Shown one piece after another: positions 52,585 to 61,509 of a stretch of 64,000 nt of DNA. Each line of letters starts with the position of its first letter. The first letter of the stretch is position 1. Made by a program: the position numbers and the translations under genes. The stretch is from contig CASEIR010000054.1 of the NCBI GenBank assembly GCA_949287925.1, forward strand, positions 62,001 to 126,000. The letters run 5' to 3'. Origin of the DNA: an uncultured Lachnospiraceae bacterium. Lineage in GTDB: Bacteria > Bacillota > Clostridia > Lachnospirales > Lachnospiraceae. The notes under the pieces were generated by a model. The model ran no database searches and was not told the DNA's origin. It saw nothing but the letters and a program-made list of their open reading frames with translations.

Positions 52585-53286
52585 ATGAAAAGATTATTGG
52601 CCAGGGATCTGCAGGAGGCCGTTGCCGGAAGAAAGAAAGGAGAACGGCTGATGTTCCGGGAGTATGAGATTGAACCTTCCGATTATTCGGGGTGGGATCT
52701 GAGCAATATGGATTTTACGCTTTGTTCATTCAGCGGATCAGTGATGAACCATGTGGATTTTCATGACAGCAGTGTAGAGAACGCTCTTTTTGATGGTGTT
52801 CCATTAAAAGGGACGGATTTTACAAACGCAAATATGCGTACAGCCTCTTTTCGCTACTGTGACATGCGTATGTGCAGTATCCGGGGAGCTGATCTGTTTG
52901 GAGCAGTGCTGGAATATGCCTTGCTTGAGGGGATCATTGACGATGAAAGGACACAGTGGTTCCGGCTGCATTGTCCGGAAAAAGGAGCGTTTCTCGGGTA
53001 CAAAAAATGCGTAAATGACCGGATGGTCCAGCTGCTGATTCCGGCAGACGCTCGCAGAACATCGGCGACCCTCCCATCATGCCGGTGTGACAAGGCAAAG
53101 GTCCTGACGATAAAGAGTTTTGATTTCCGCCAGAATTTTGAAGAGGCATGGTCGTTGGTAGACGAGAATTTTGTATACAAAAGAGGCGAATGGGTAGTAG
53201 TAAAAGATTTTAATGAAGACCGGTGGATGGATTCAACGACGGGTATACATTTTTGGATGACACGGAAAGAAGCAGAGGCATATTAA
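52585..53286 (+). CDS. Pentapeptide-repeat protein with C-terminal DUF5758-like domain
   Basis: A 233-aa soluble protein. Residues about 30-115 have pentapeptide repeats of the A(D/N)Lxx kind (DLSNMDFT, MNHVDFHDSS, VENALFDG, LKGTDFTNANM, RTASFRYC, IRGADLFGAVL), which build a four-sided beta helix. The C-terminal half (about 125-233) has GAFLGYKKC, VQLLIPADARRTSAT and RCDKAKVL, resembling the DUF5758 domain often attached to such repeats. Function unknown; some pentapeptide proteins mimic DNA and guard topoisomerases, others are scaffolds. It is co-transcribed with the ATPase gene, whose ATG overlaps its stop (TAATG). Confidence 0.78.
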   Translation: MKRLLARDLQEAVAGRKKGERLMFREYEIEPSDYSGWDLSNMDFTLCSFSGSVMNHVDFHDSSVENALFDGVPLKGTDFTNANMRTASFRYCDMRMCSIRGADLFGAVLEYALLEGIIDDERTQWFRLHCPEKGAFLGYKKCVNDRMVQLLIPADARRTSATLPSCRCDKAKVLTIKSFDFRQNFEEAWSLVDENFVYKRGEWVVVKDFNEDRWMDSTTGIHFWMTRKEAEAY

Positions 53287-54992
53287 TGATGAAAACAGCA
53301 GAAGATTTAAGAGAATTACTGAACCGGATTGACCATAGAGGGTATCCGGCGTATAAGGACACAAAAGGAAGGTATCAATTTGATTTCTTTGTATTGGGAA
53401 TTGATCATGTCCAGGGAGACCCATTTGCGGCGCCTTCTGCGCTTCACATAGAGTTGGAGGGCAGACGGGCGGGATTCCCGGAATTTTTATATGATAAGAA
53501 ACATAAAAGGATTGCGCTGCAGGACGAATTGACCCGGCAGTTTTCGAAAACAGTATCCCGGTATTCGTTTCAGGCAAAGGGGTCTGGAAAAAGTGGCCTC
53601 ATTTCTGTTACGCGGTGCGGACAAGAGGTGCTGGAACGCACAGCCTGTACGATGGACCCGGACTCCGGAACAATCATTCTTCGGTTCGAGGTTGGTTTCC
53701 CGGCGCGTGGCAGGACGATTTCTTCCGGGGAACTGATCCGGATTCTGTATGAATATATTCCGGCCTGCATCCGGTCATCCTGCATATACCGGAATTTGGA
53801 TGCCGGCAGAATGAAAAAGATTATGGAACTGGCAGAGGATCAGGAAGCGATTCGATGTGAACTTATCCGCAGGAATCTGGTCGCGTACGTGGCAGATGGA
53901 GCAATCCTGCCGCGTGAGTCTGGAATTTCCCAGAAGCCGATGAAAGACGCGGTGCCGTTTGTGTCGCCGGAGTCTATGAAAGTGGAATTGGCGCTTCCGT
54001 ATAAAGGACGTATGACAGGGATGGGGATACCTAAGGGAATCACGCTGATTGTAGGCGGCGGATACCATGGAAAGTCCACGTTATTAAAAGCATTGGAAAT
54101 GTGTGTGTATCCGCATATAGCTGGAGATGGACGTGAGTATGTAGTGACGGATCCGGATGCGGTAAAAATCCGGGCGGAGGATGGGAGAAGTATTAAGCAT
54201 ACAGATATTTCTATGTTTATTAATGATCTGCCCAATGGACGTGATACCCGTGCATTTTATACAGAAGATGCCAGCGGGAGCACATCGCAGGCCGCGAATG
54301 TATCAGAAGCATTGGAGGCGGGGGCATCGGCGCTTCTGATTGATGAAGATACCAGTGCTACGAATTTTATGGTGAGAGATGAGCTGATGCAGCAGGTGAT
54401 CCACCGGAACATGGAACCGATTACGCCATATATTGAGCGGGCCGGGGATCTGCTGTGTGACTATGGAATCTCGACGGTTCTTGTGGCGGGAAGTTCCGGA
54501 TCTTTCTTTCAGATCGCAGATCATATTATACAGATGGAACGTTATGTTCCCAAGGATATTACAATGAGGGCGAAACAGGTGGCAAAAAGTTACCCGGCGC
54601 TGAAATTCCCGGAGCAAAAACTTGGATTACCGGATTGTGTAAGACGCCCGAAGCACAACGGCAGTCTCATGCATAAGGGCCGGATTAAACAAAAAACACT
54701 GGGGAGAGACGGACTGATGCTGGGGAATGAAACCATAGATCTTCGTTATGTGGAACAGCTTGCAGATACAGAACAGATCAACTGTCTGTCATACATGATG
54801 CTGTATGCGGAAGAGCATCTGATGGATGGAAGACATACGATCCGTGAGATTGTGGAAAAGCTCTATGATATGCTGGAAACTGGCGGGATGGCTGCTTTGT
54901 GTGCGGGAAGAACGGTTCCAGGAAATCTTGCACTGCCCAGAAAAGAAGAATTCTTTTCGTGTATCAACAGATACCGGGGGCTGCGGCTGTAA
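53286..54992 (+). CDS. Predicted ATPase of the ABC class (ABC_ATPase family)
   Basis: A 568-aa soluble ATPase; I recognise the family but no function is established for the bacterial members. Walker A is GGGYHGKSTLLKAL (about residues 260-273), the signature-like segment SGSTSQAANVSEAL, Walker B ASALLIDEDTSATN. The N-terminal half (about 1-235) contains RNA-binding-like beta structure (IELEGRRAGFPE, FQAKGSGKSG) and has no membrane segment, so it is not a transporter. The known eukaryotic relative is trypanosome MRB1590, an RNA-editing factor, which suggests RNA work. Start ATG 53286 overlaps the upstream stop. rsmD with its own promoter follows. Confidence 0.82.
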   Translation: MMKTAEDLRELLNRIDHRGYPAYKDTKGRYQFDFFVLGIDHVQGDPFAAPSALHIELEGRRAGFPEFLYDKKHKRIALQDELTRQFSKTVSRYSFQAKGSGKSGLISVTRCGQEVLERTACTMDPDSGTIILRFEVGFPARGRTISSGELIRILYEYIPACIRSSCIYRNLDAGRMKKIMELAEDQEAIRCELIRRNLVAYVADGAILPRESGISQKPMKDAVPFVSPESMKVELALPYKGRMTGMGIPKGITLIVGGGYHGKSTLLKALEMCVYPHIAGDGREYVVTDPDAVKIRAEDGRSIKHTDISMFINDLPNGRDTRAFYTEDASGSTSQAANVSEALEAGASALLIDEDTSATNFMVRDELMQQVIHRNMEPITPYIERAGDLLCDYGISTVLVAGSSGSFFQIADHIIQMERYVPKDITMRAKQVAKSYPALKFPEQKLGLPDCVRRPKHNGSLMHKGRIKQKTLGRDGLMLGNETIDLRYVEQLADTEQINCLSYMMLYAEEHLMDGRHTIREIVEKLYDMLETGGMAALCAGRTVPGNLALPRKEEFFSCINRYRGLRL

Positions 54993-55011
54993 AGGACAGG
55001 GCGCCATAAGA

Positions 55012-55040
55012 TTGACTTTTTTGGATGCCCTCATTATAAT
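55012..55040 (+). promoter_or_regulatory. Sigma-A promoter of rsmD-coaD
   Basis: TTGACT (55012-55017), 17-base spacer, TATAAT (55035-55040). AGGGC (54998-55002) and GCCCT (55027-55031) flank the -35, a small dyad that may act as operator or weak terminator of the ATPase gene. Confidence 0.75.
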
Positions 55041-55076
55041 AGTGGAAAATCTTGTTTCAATTTAAGGGGATGCGCC

Positions 55077-55646
55077 ATGAGAGTGATTGCAGGAAGTGCG
55101 AAACGGATACAATTAAAAACGGTTGAAGGACTGGGGACCAGGCCGACGACAGATCGTATCAAGGAGACGTTGTTTAATATCATTGCTCCTTATATGTATG
55201 ACTGTTGTTTCCTGGATCTTTTTGCAGGAAGCGGCGCAATTGGGATTGAAGCGCTCAGCAGAGGCGCGCGTGAGGCAGTTTTTGTAGAGAATCATGCGAA
55301 GGCAATGGCCTGTATCAAAGAAAATCTAAAGACCACGCGCCTGGAATCAAAAGCTACAACCATGACTATGGATGTGCTGACAGCGCTTTATAAGCTGGAA
55401 GGTGAGAAACAGTTTGACTATATATTTATGGATCCGCCTTATGACCGGGAATGGGAGAAAAAAGTCCTGCATTATCTGGCAGAATCGGATCTCCTTGCTT
55501 TTGACGGAGTTATCATCGTGGAGGCGTCCCGGAATACGGATTTTGACTATGTATATGATCTGGGATATATGATTTTGAAAAAGAAGGAATATAAGACTAA
55601 TATGCATGTGTTTCTAACACTGGCAGGGAGGAAGGAGATATGTTGA
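55077..55646 (+). CDS. rsmD: 16S rRNA (guanine(966)-N2)-methyltransferase RsmD
   Basis: Methylates G966 in the 30S head. 189 aa; starts [15 protein letters not shown], has [17 protein letters not shown] motif [21 protein letters not shown] (exactly 20 residues) and the catalytic DPPYDREWE in place of the commoner NPPY/DPPY pair. Own promoter 37 bases upstream. Overlaps coaD by seven bases. Known as YlbH in Bacillus. Confidence 0.95.
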   Translation: MRVIAGSAKRIQLKTVEGLGTRPTTDRIKETLFNIIAPYMYDCCFLDLFAGSGAIGIEALSRGAREAVFVENHAKAMACIKENLKTTRLESKATTMTMDVLTALYKLEGEKQFDYIFMDPPYDREWEKKVLHYLAESDLLAFDGVIIVEASRNTDFDYVYDLGYMILKKKEYKTNMHVFLTLAGRKEIC

Positions 55647-56131
55647 AAGCAATCTACCCTGGAAGTTTTGATCCGGTCACATACGGACATCTGGATATGA
55701 TCGGAAGATCAGCGAAAATGGTGGATGAACTGATCGTAGGAGTGTTGAATAATAAAGCAAAAAGCCCGTTGTTTTCCGTAAAAGAACGTGTTAGAATGTT
55801 AGAAGAAGTTACAAAAGACCTGCCGAATGTTAAGGTTCTTCCATTTGAAGGACTGCTGGTAGATTTTGCCCGGGAGACGGGGGCCGATATGGTGATTCGC
55901 GGATTGCGGGCAATTACGGATTTTGAATATGAACTGCAGATGGCACAGACAAATCATAAACTGGATCCATCTGTGGAGACTGTGTTTCTGACGACAAACT
56001 TAAAGTATTCCTATCTGAGTTCTACTATTGTGAAAGAAGTGGCGGCTTTTGGAGGGGATATTTCTCAATTTGTACCCGCATATATATCTGAATGTGTGGA
56101 GGAGAAGATAAAACAAAAAAGGAGAGTGTAA
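55640..56131 (+). CDS. coaD: Phosphopantetheine adenylyltransferase
   Basis: Fourth step of coenzyme A synthesis: phosphopantetheine plus ATP to dephospho-CoA. 163 aa; nucleotidyltransferase motif [16 protein letters not shown], then [19 protein letters not shown] and the end motif [30 protein letters not shown] precedes the ATG. Overlaps rsmD and is followed four bases later by the coiled-coil gene. Confidence 0.97.
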   Translation: MLKAIYPGSFDPVTYGHLDMIGRSAKMVDELIVGVLNNKAKSPLFSVKERVRMLEEVTKDLPNVKVLPFEGLLVDFARETGADMVIRGLRAITDFEYELQMAQTNHKLDPSVETVFLTTNLKYSYLSSTIVKEVAAFGGDISQFVPAYISECVEEKIKQKRRV

Positions 56132-56134
56132 ATT

Positions 56135-56755
56135 ATGAGCAGCCGTATTGAGCAGATTATTGAAGAAATTGAGGAGTACATTGACAGTTGTAAGTTTCAG
56201 CCTTTATCTACGTCGAAGATTATTGTGAATAAGGATCAGATTGATGAATTGCTCCGGGAACTTCGAATGAAGACGCCGGATGAGATCAAACGGTATCAGA
56301 AGATCATTGCCAATAAAGATGCGATTCTGGCAGATGCGCAGGCGAAGGCGGACAATATGATCGAAGAAGCGCAGATCCACACGAATGAACTGGTCAGCGA
56401 GCATGAGATTATGCAGCAGGCTTATGCACAGGCGAATGAGATTGTAACGGCGGCTACAGAGCAGGCGCAGCAGATTCTGGACAATGCAACCAGTGATGCC
56501 AATGATATCCGTATTGGCGCCATGCAGTATACAGATGATCTTCTTGCGAATGCGGAGAGTATTATCGGGCATACACTGGACAGCTATACGACCAAATATG
56601 ATGGGCTGGTAAACTCTCTTCAGGAATGTTATGATATGGTGCGAAATAATCGTTCCGAGTTGGAGATTCCGGAACAGTCCGCCAGAGGACTGGAGGCAGA
56701 ATATGGAAACGGCGGACAGGAAGAAGAATATTCGCTGGAAGACGTAGATCTGTAA
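56135..56755 (+). CDS. Coiled-coil protein of unknown function (DivIVA- or ATPase-subunit-like)
   Basis: A 206-aa acidic, mostly helical protein; I do not recognise a characterised family. It begins MSSRIEQIIEEIEEYIDSC, then a DivIVA-like sequence (KIIVNKDQIDELLRELRMK), and a long coiled coil (about 60-155) with the repeated Ala-rich heptads ILADAQAKADNMIEEAQ and IVTAATEQAQQILDNAT, as in H- or E-type subunits of V-ATPases; no catalytic motif. The tail is Glu-rich. It is part of the rsmD-coaD transcript and is followed convergently by ylbJ. Its position suggests a link to cell-wall, division or sporulation organisation, but that is inference. Confidence 0.6.
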   Translation: MSSRIEQIIEEIEEYIDSCKFQPLSTSKIIVNKDQIDELLRELRMKTPDEIKRYQKIIANKDAILADAQAKADNMIEEAQIHTNELVSEHEIMQQAYAQANEIVTAATEQAQQILDNATSDANDIRIGAMQYTDDLLANAESIIGHTLDSYTTKYDGLVNSLQECYDMVRNNRSELEIPEQSARGLEAEYGNGGQEEEYSLEDVDL

Positions 56756-56760
56756 AAAGG

Positions 56761-57696
56761 CTACAGTATCAGATAAAAATAGAGAAATGCAAAAAAGCTG
56801 GTTACCAATGCGGTGATCAGCTTTTGTACGATATAAGGGACAGTTTTCAGTCCGCTTCCGTGGATCATAGATGAAGTCTGAGCGATACAGCACCAGCCGC
56901 CGAAAGAAGTAAGGAACACGACCATAAGGTATTGCAAATTCAAGGAGAGAGAAGAATTACAGATCATCGTAATTCCGGTAGTCATTTCCAGAGATGGGAG
57001 CAACAGATAATGAAGGAGGTAAAAATCTGCCGGCAAAGCCTGGATGATTGAGATCAGAATAGAAAACAGCATCATATAGGCCCCGATCTTAACAATATTT
57101 TCGATTCCTGAATATATGCAATCTTCTAAAATGGTTCCGGCCGAGGCGCTGGAACATGCCGGAAGGGAATTACGTTGCGTTGACTGGTAGTTATCTTTTT
57201 GATAAAAACGGCGAAAAAGGAAACTGCACAGTACCGGACCCCCTAGGAGCATCAAGAGAAATGGGAGGATCAGGGTTTCACTATGAAGATTCTGAAGCGC
57301 AATGTAATTTATGATGAACGCAGGACTCGTGTTATTGCAGAAAGACAGCAGATATCCGCCTTCTTGTTCTGAAATCTTTTTTTCTTTGACCAGATCTGCA
57401 GCGGTTCGGCTTCCCATTGGATATCCGCAGAGGAAGCCTGTGAGAATCACATAGCAGGCAGGAGGAGAAACCCGGAATAAAGGGCACAGGATGGGCGAGG
57501 TCAGACGGGACAGATATTCTGCCGCGCCAGAACAAACCAGCATGCCGGAAGTAATAAAAAAGGGAAGAAGCGCTGGAAGAACCTGACGGAACCAGAGAAG
57601 GATTCCTTTACAGGCGCCCTGTAGGGCTTGTTCCGGGCAGAATAGAATCAGGATTAAAAACAGCATAGATACAAAGGATGTTGCTTTTCCTTTCAT
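56761..57696 (-). CDS. ylbJ: Sporulation integral membrane protein YlbJ
   Basis: Polytopic membrane protein with the nucleoside-recognition (Gate) fold; the Bacillus homologue is needed for the spore cortex and is made under sigma-E. 311 aa, about eight hydrophobic helices; conserved pieces are ILLWFRQVLPALLPFFI, CGYPMGSRTAADL, NNTSPAFIINYIA and SFGGWCCIAQTSSMI. The start ATG at 57696 follows GGAGG on the minus strand. It ends six bases from the stop of the preceding convergent gene; no terminator is visible there. Confidence 0.92.
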   Translation of the reverse strand: MKGKATSFVSMLFLILILFCPEQALQGACKGILLWFRQVLPALLPFFITSGMLVCSGAAEYLSRLTSPILCPLFRVSPPACYVILTGFLCGYPMGSRTAADLVKEKKISEQEGGYLLSFCNNTSPAFIINYIALQNLHSETLILPFLLMLLGGPVLCSFLFRRFYQKDNYQSTQRNSLPACSSASAGTILEDCIYSGIENIVKIGAYMMLFSILISIIQALPADFYLLHYLLLPSLEMTTGITMICNSSLSLNLQYLMVVFLTSFGGWCCIAQTSSMIHGSGLKTVPYIVQKLITALVTSFFAFLYFYLIL

Positions 57697-57727
57697 ATGT
57701 CAGAGCCTCCGGGAAATACTTTTTTCA

Positions 57728-57757
57728 ATTCTATGGATTAGGTTGATTTTTTATGAG
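57728..57757 (-). promoter_or_regulatory. Candidate sigma-E promoter of ylbJ
   Basis: On the minus strand CTCATAA (57757-57751), 15-base spacer, CATAGAAT (57735-57728) matches sigma-E -10 CATACANT in seven of eight positions. Start near 57721. It overlaps the pepD promoter on the other strand. Confidence 0.5.
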
Positions 57758-57771
57758 TAATGTTCCATAAT
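57743..57771 (+). promoter_or_regulatory. Probable sigma-A promoter of pepD
   Basis: TTGATT (57743-57748), 17-base spacer, CATAAT (57766-57771). Moderate match. Confidence 0.5.
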
Positions 57772-57814
57772 AATCGGTAGAATGACTATTTCATAAGAAG
57801 AGAGGGATGTGAAA

Positions 57815-59263
57815 ATGGCAGTATTAGAAAATCTTGAACCCAAGAATGTGTTCCGTTTTTTTGAAGAGCTTACAAAAATACCGCACGGTACTTTTCATAC
57901 AAAACAGATCAGTGATTACTGTGTTGCGTTTGCAAAAGAACGTGGGCTGGAAGTGATACAAGATGATGTGAACAATGTGATTATCAAAAAGCCTGCCACA
58001 GCTGGGTATGAGGGGAGTGAACCGGTGATCATCCAGGGGCATCTGGATATGGTGTGCGTAAAAACGCCGGAGTCGTCCCATGATTTTGAAAAGGACGCGT
58101 TGGAACTTTTTGTTGAGGATGGCTATATCGGAGCAAGAAATACTTCCCTGGGAGGCGATGACGGAATCGCTGTGGCCATGGCTATGGCGGTCCTTGACAG
58201 CAACGAGCTGGAACACCCGCCTATAGAGGCAGTTTTCACCGTAGATGAAGAAACGGGAATGGGAGGCGCGCATGCTATTGATCTTTCGGTACTGAAAGGG
58301 AAGATGTTGATTAATATGGATTCGGAAGAAGAAGGAGTTCTAACAACCGGTTGTGCCGGAGGTATTGAATATGAAACAACACTCCCGGTTCATAAGGAAG
58401 AAAAACAGGGAACATTGATTCATATCCGTCTTCACGGCCTGACCGGAGGCCATTCGGGATCTGAGATCCATCTGCAGCGCGGCAATGCACATAAGATGAT
58501 GGGGCGTCTGTTGTACCGCCTCGCAGCGCGGACAGATCTCAGACTGACAGAAGTGTACGGAGGCAGTGTGGCAAATGTGATTGCGCAGGAATGCAGGGCG
58601 GGAATCCTTGTGCCGGCAGACGAGATGGATAAATGTATGGATCTGATCCGGGAGATGGAGCAAATCTGGAAAGATGAGTTCATGGGAGAGGAACCAGGAT
58701 TACGTGTAGAATGTGAGATTGAAAAAGAGACGAAGACAGACGTGTTTGACATTGATTCTACAAAACGCGTGATCGGATATTTAATGATTTGTCCAAACGG
58801 TATGATCGAATATAGCAGGAAATTGAAAGGTCTGGTTGAAACTTCTTTGAATGTCGGAGCTGTCAGATGTGAATCGGATAGCGTTAAGGCTCTCTTCCAG
58901 ATCCGAAGTTCCGTGGAGAGCCGGAAACAGCAGTTGATGGAGCAGCTGGAACAATGCTCTCTTGCGTTTGGCGGATTCGGAGAGAAAATGGCAGAGTATC
59001 CTGCATGGCAGTATAAGGAGGATTCAAAACTTCGTCCGTTGATGATTGATACATACAAAGATCTGTTTGGAGAGGAACCCACCGTATTTACAATCCATGC
59101 AGGATTGGAATGCGGCCTGTTTCTGGGAAAACGGCCGGATCTGGACTGTGTATCCTGCGGACCGAATGTTCCGTCGGTTCACTCAGTGAATGAACGGCTT
59201 GATATTGCTTCTACGCAGAGAACATGGAAGTACCTGGTTGAAATATTAAAAAGATGCAGATAA
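57815..59263 (+). CDS. pepD: Aminoacyl-histidine dipeptidase PepD (M20C)
   Basis: Zinc peptidase of family M20 that cleaves Xaa-His dipeptides such as carnosine. 482 aa, the PepD length; QGHLDMVC, SLGGDDGIAVAMAM with the bridging Asp, TVDEETGMGGAHAI with the catalytic Glu, and HAGLECGLF near the end. A dimerisation domain is inserted in the middle (about 190-380). ATG 57815 follows GAGAGGGA at a good distance; the GTG at 57809 is less likely. Own promoter and terminator. Confidence 0.94.
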   Translation: MAVLENLEPKNVFRFFEELTKIPHGTFHTKQISDYCVAFAKERGLEVIQDDVNNVIIKKPATAGYEGSEPVIIQGHLDMVCVKTPESSHDFEKDALELFVEDGYIGARNTSLGGDDGIAVAMAMAVLDSNELEHPPIEAVFTVDEETGMGGAHAIDLSVLKGKMLINMDSEEEGVLTTGCAGGIEYETTLPVHKEEKQGTLIHIRLHGLTGGHSGSEIHLQRGNAHKMMGRLLYRLAARTDLRLTEVYGGSVANVIAQECRAGILVPADEMDKCMDLIREMEQIWKDEFMGEEPGLRVECEIEKETKTDVFDIDSTKRVIGYLMICPNGMIEYSRKLKGLVETSLNVGAVRCESDSVKALFQIRSSVESRKQQLMEQLEQCSLAFGGFGEKMAEYPAWQYKEDSKLRPLMIDTYKDLFGEEPTVFTIHAGLECGLFLGKRPDLDCVSCGPNVPSVHSVNERLDIASTQRTWKYLVEILKRCR

Positions 59264-59275
59264 AAAACATATCAG

Positions 59276-59308
59276 CGCCGGCTCTTTGTAATAGAGAGCC
59301 GGCGTTTT
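59276..59308 (+). terminator. Intrinsic terminator of pepD
   Basis: CGCCGGCTCT (59276-59285) and AGAGCCGGCG (59295-59304) form a 10-bp perfect stem with a 9-base loop, followed by TTTT. Confidence 0.85.
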
Positions 59309-59349
59309 GCATATGTTTTTATGATAATGCTGGGACGGGAGCATCCGTC

Positions 59350-60063
59350 ATGAAGAAAGTCGGGACAAAAAACAGTATCCTTCTGCTGTTGCTGCTGGCG
59401 CTGTTTGACGTGTTGGCGATTCATCGTATTCTGGAACTGGGAGTATATTTTGAATACCAGAGCAAGACCATATCTGACAGCTTTTTTCGAAAAACATTTT
59501 ACTCGGAATCTATGCGGGAGAATGTCGGATACTGGTCGAAAGAGTGTATAACATTTCTTAAAAATGTGGAAAATGAAGCGGTTTATTTTCCAATTCCAAC
59601 ATCCAGTGTGGATAAATCACTTCGCGTCGCATATACAGATTCCTGGATGGATGAGCGGAATTTTCAAGGGGAGAGAGGACACGAAGGGACCGATATCATG
59701 GCAATAGAGAACCAGAGGGGCTTATATCCGGTTGTAAGTGTTTCGGACGGGAGAATTACAAATCTTGGGTGGCTGGATAAGGGAGGGTACCGTGTCGGTG
59801 TAACCTCGGATAGTGGTACTTATTATTACTACGCACATCTCGAATCCTACAGCGGAATCGCAGAAGGAGATGAAATTATGGCGGGGCAGCTGCTTGGATA
59901 TATGGGAGATTCCGGGTATGGTCCCGAGGGAACGGTGGGACATTTTGACGTACATTTGCATTTTGGAATCTACTGTTATCAGGATGGAAAGGAAGTTAGC
60001 GTCAACCCGTATTTTCTGCTGAAGGCATTGGAAAAACATAAATTAAAGTATTCTTATTCCTAG
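59350..60063 (+). CDS. M23-family metallopeptidase, membrane-anchored
   Basis: A 237-aa LytM/M23-type cell-wall peptidase. N-terminal membrane anchor at about 8-24 (SILLLLLLALFDVLAIH), then an extracellular helical part, and the M23 domain (about 110-220) with the metal-binding GHEGTDIM (HxxxD) and DVHLHFGIY (HxH), together with YYAHLESYSGIAEGD. All four metal/catalytic residues are present, so it is probably active against peptidoglycan cross-links. The longer frame from 59254 would start inside pepD and cross the terminator; ATG 59350 follows GGGAG. Similar single-anchor peptidases are often found in sporulation, but nothing here fixes that. Confidence 0.82.
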   Translation: MKKVGTKNSILLLLLLALFDVLAIHRILELGVYFEYQSKTISDSFFRKTFYSESMRENVGYWSKECITFLKNVENEAVYFPIPTSSVDKSLRVAYTDSWMDERNFQGERGHEGTDIMAIENQRGLYPVVSVSDGRITNLGWLDKGGYRVGVTSDSGTYYYYAHLESYSGIAEGDEIMAGQLLGYMGDSGYGPEGTVGHFDVHLHFGIYCYQDGKEVSVNPYFLLKALEKHKLKYSYS

Positions 60064-60080
60064 AGTTATTGCCGGTTATA

Positions 60081-60089
60081 TGTTATACT
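60081..60089 (+). promoter_or_regulatory. Extended -10 promoter of the methyltransferase gene
   Basis: TGTTATACT is a near-perfect extended -10 element, 44 bases before the next start codon; no good -35 is seen. Confidence 0.5.
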
Positions 60090-60132
60090 TATTTAGTATG
60101 TTTAAAAATATCAGCGCTACGGAGGATATATC

Positions 60133-61509
60133 ATGATTCTGCCTCTTGAATTTGAAACCAAGATGAAGGAGCTGTTAAAAGACGAATATGAGGATTATAT
60201 CTGGTGTTATGAAGAACCGAGATACTATGGATTGCGTGTCAATACAGGAAAAATATCCGTGGAGGAATTTCAACGGATCTGTCCCTTCGAGATCCGTCCG
60301 ATTCCCTGGATCGATAATGGATTTTATTATGACGGAGAAAAGATAGCGCCGGCAAAGCATCCGTATTATTATGCGGGACTCTATTATCTTCAGGAGCCAA
60401 GTGCCATGACGCCTGCAAATCGTCTGCCGGTACAGCCGGGCGACAAAGTGCTGGATCTATGTGCGGCGCCGGGAGGTAAAGCTACCGAACTGGGAGCCAG
60501 ATTACGTGGCAGGGGCGTTCTGGTGGCAAATGATATCAGCAGTTCCAGAGCAAAGGGTCTGCTGAAGAATATAGAAGTGTTCGGAATTGGCAACGTGCTT
60601 GTGACCAGTGAAGAGCCGGGACAGTTGGAAACCTATTTCCCGGAGTATTTTGATAAAATATTAATCGATGCTCCGTGTTCCGGAGAAGGAATGTTCCGCA
60701 AGGATAGGAAGATGGTGAATGCCTGGACTGAGCATGGGCCAGAGTATTTTTGCAAGATTCAAAAAAACATTATCCTGCAGGCATCCCGGATGTTGAAACC
60801 AGGTGGAATGATGCTTTATTCAACCTGCACATTTGACAGCCGTGAAAACGAGAAAGTGATTGAGCATCTGCTTGCGAATGCTCCGGATTTTCATCTGGAA
60901 GTGATAGCGCCTTACGAGGGATTCTGTCAAGGTTTTTCAGAATATTCCGAGAGTAAAGATCCTCAGATTGCAAGATCGGTCCGCATTTTTCCGCACCGGA
61001 TGAAGGGAGAGGGACATTATCTTGCGTTAATGAAAAAAGAAGGCGAGCAAATGCAGGAGAAAACCTGCACGGCGCGTAAATCTGGAAAACTTCCGGAAGA
61101 GCTGGAGGATTTCTTCCGGCATGTGTCCTGGAAGCCGGAGGGAGCAAGGCTGGATATTCATGGAGAGCGTATTTATTATATGCCGGAAGATCTGCCAAAA
61201 CTGAACGGACTTCGTTTCCTCCGGACAGGCCTGTTTCTGGGAGAGTGGAAGAAGAAGCGTTTTGAGCCAAGCCAGGCGCTGGCAATGACGCTTTCCAGCC
61301 AGGATTACGATCGGTGTCTTTGCTTTAGCTGTAAGGACGAACGGGTGTATCGTTATCTGAAAGGGGAAACTTTAGACGTGGAAGATCTGCTGCCTCCGCA
61401 GGAAAAGGGCTGGTATCTGGTCTGTGTAGACGGTTACCCGCTTGGCTGGGGAAAGGCTGCGAACGGGATTTTGAAGAACAAGTATCTGCCGGGATGGAGG
61501 ATGGCATAG
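60133..61509 (+). CDS. rsmF: RsmF-like rRNA cytosine-C5 methyltransferase
   Basis: SAM-dependent RNA m5C methyltransferase of the NOL1/NOP2/Sun group. 458 aa: N-terminal region with RVNTGKISVEEF, SAM motif DLCAAPGGKATELGA, catalytic cysteines in DAPCSGEGMFRKD and STCTFDSREN, and a C-terminal PUA-like domain (about 320-458) that bacterial RsmF/YebU has. The exact rRNA target cannot be read from sequence. ACGGAGGAT precedes the ATG. It stops one base before the next start codon, so the following genes form one operon. Confidence 0.9.
   Translation: MILPLEFETKMKELLKDEYEDYIWCYEEPRYYGLRVNTGKISVEEFQRICPFEIRPIPWIDNGFYYDGEKIAPAKHPYYYAGLYYLQEPSAMTPANRLPVQPGDKVLDLCAAPGGKATELGARLRGRGVLVANDISSSRAKGLLKNIEVFGIGNVLVTSEEPGQLETYFPEYFDKILIDAPCSGEGMFRKDRKMVNAWTEHGPEYFCKIQKNIILQASRMLKPGGMMLYSTCTFDSRENEKVIEHLLANAPDFHLEVIAPYEGFCQGFSEYSESKDPQIARSVRIFPHRMKGEGHYLALMKKEGEQMQEKTCTARKSGKLPEELEDFFRHVSWKPEGARLDIHGERIYYMPEDLPKLNGLRFLRTGLFLGEWKKKRFEPSQALAMTLSSQDYDRCLCFSCKDERVYRYLKGETLDVEDLLPPQEKGWYLVCVDGYPLGWGKAANGILKNKYLPGWRMA

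Noticed and set aside
59254..59349. N-terminal extension of the M23 peptidase
   Set aside because: It begins inside pepD and reads through the pepD terminator; the ATG at 59350 has a ribosome binding site and is followed at once by the membrane anchor.
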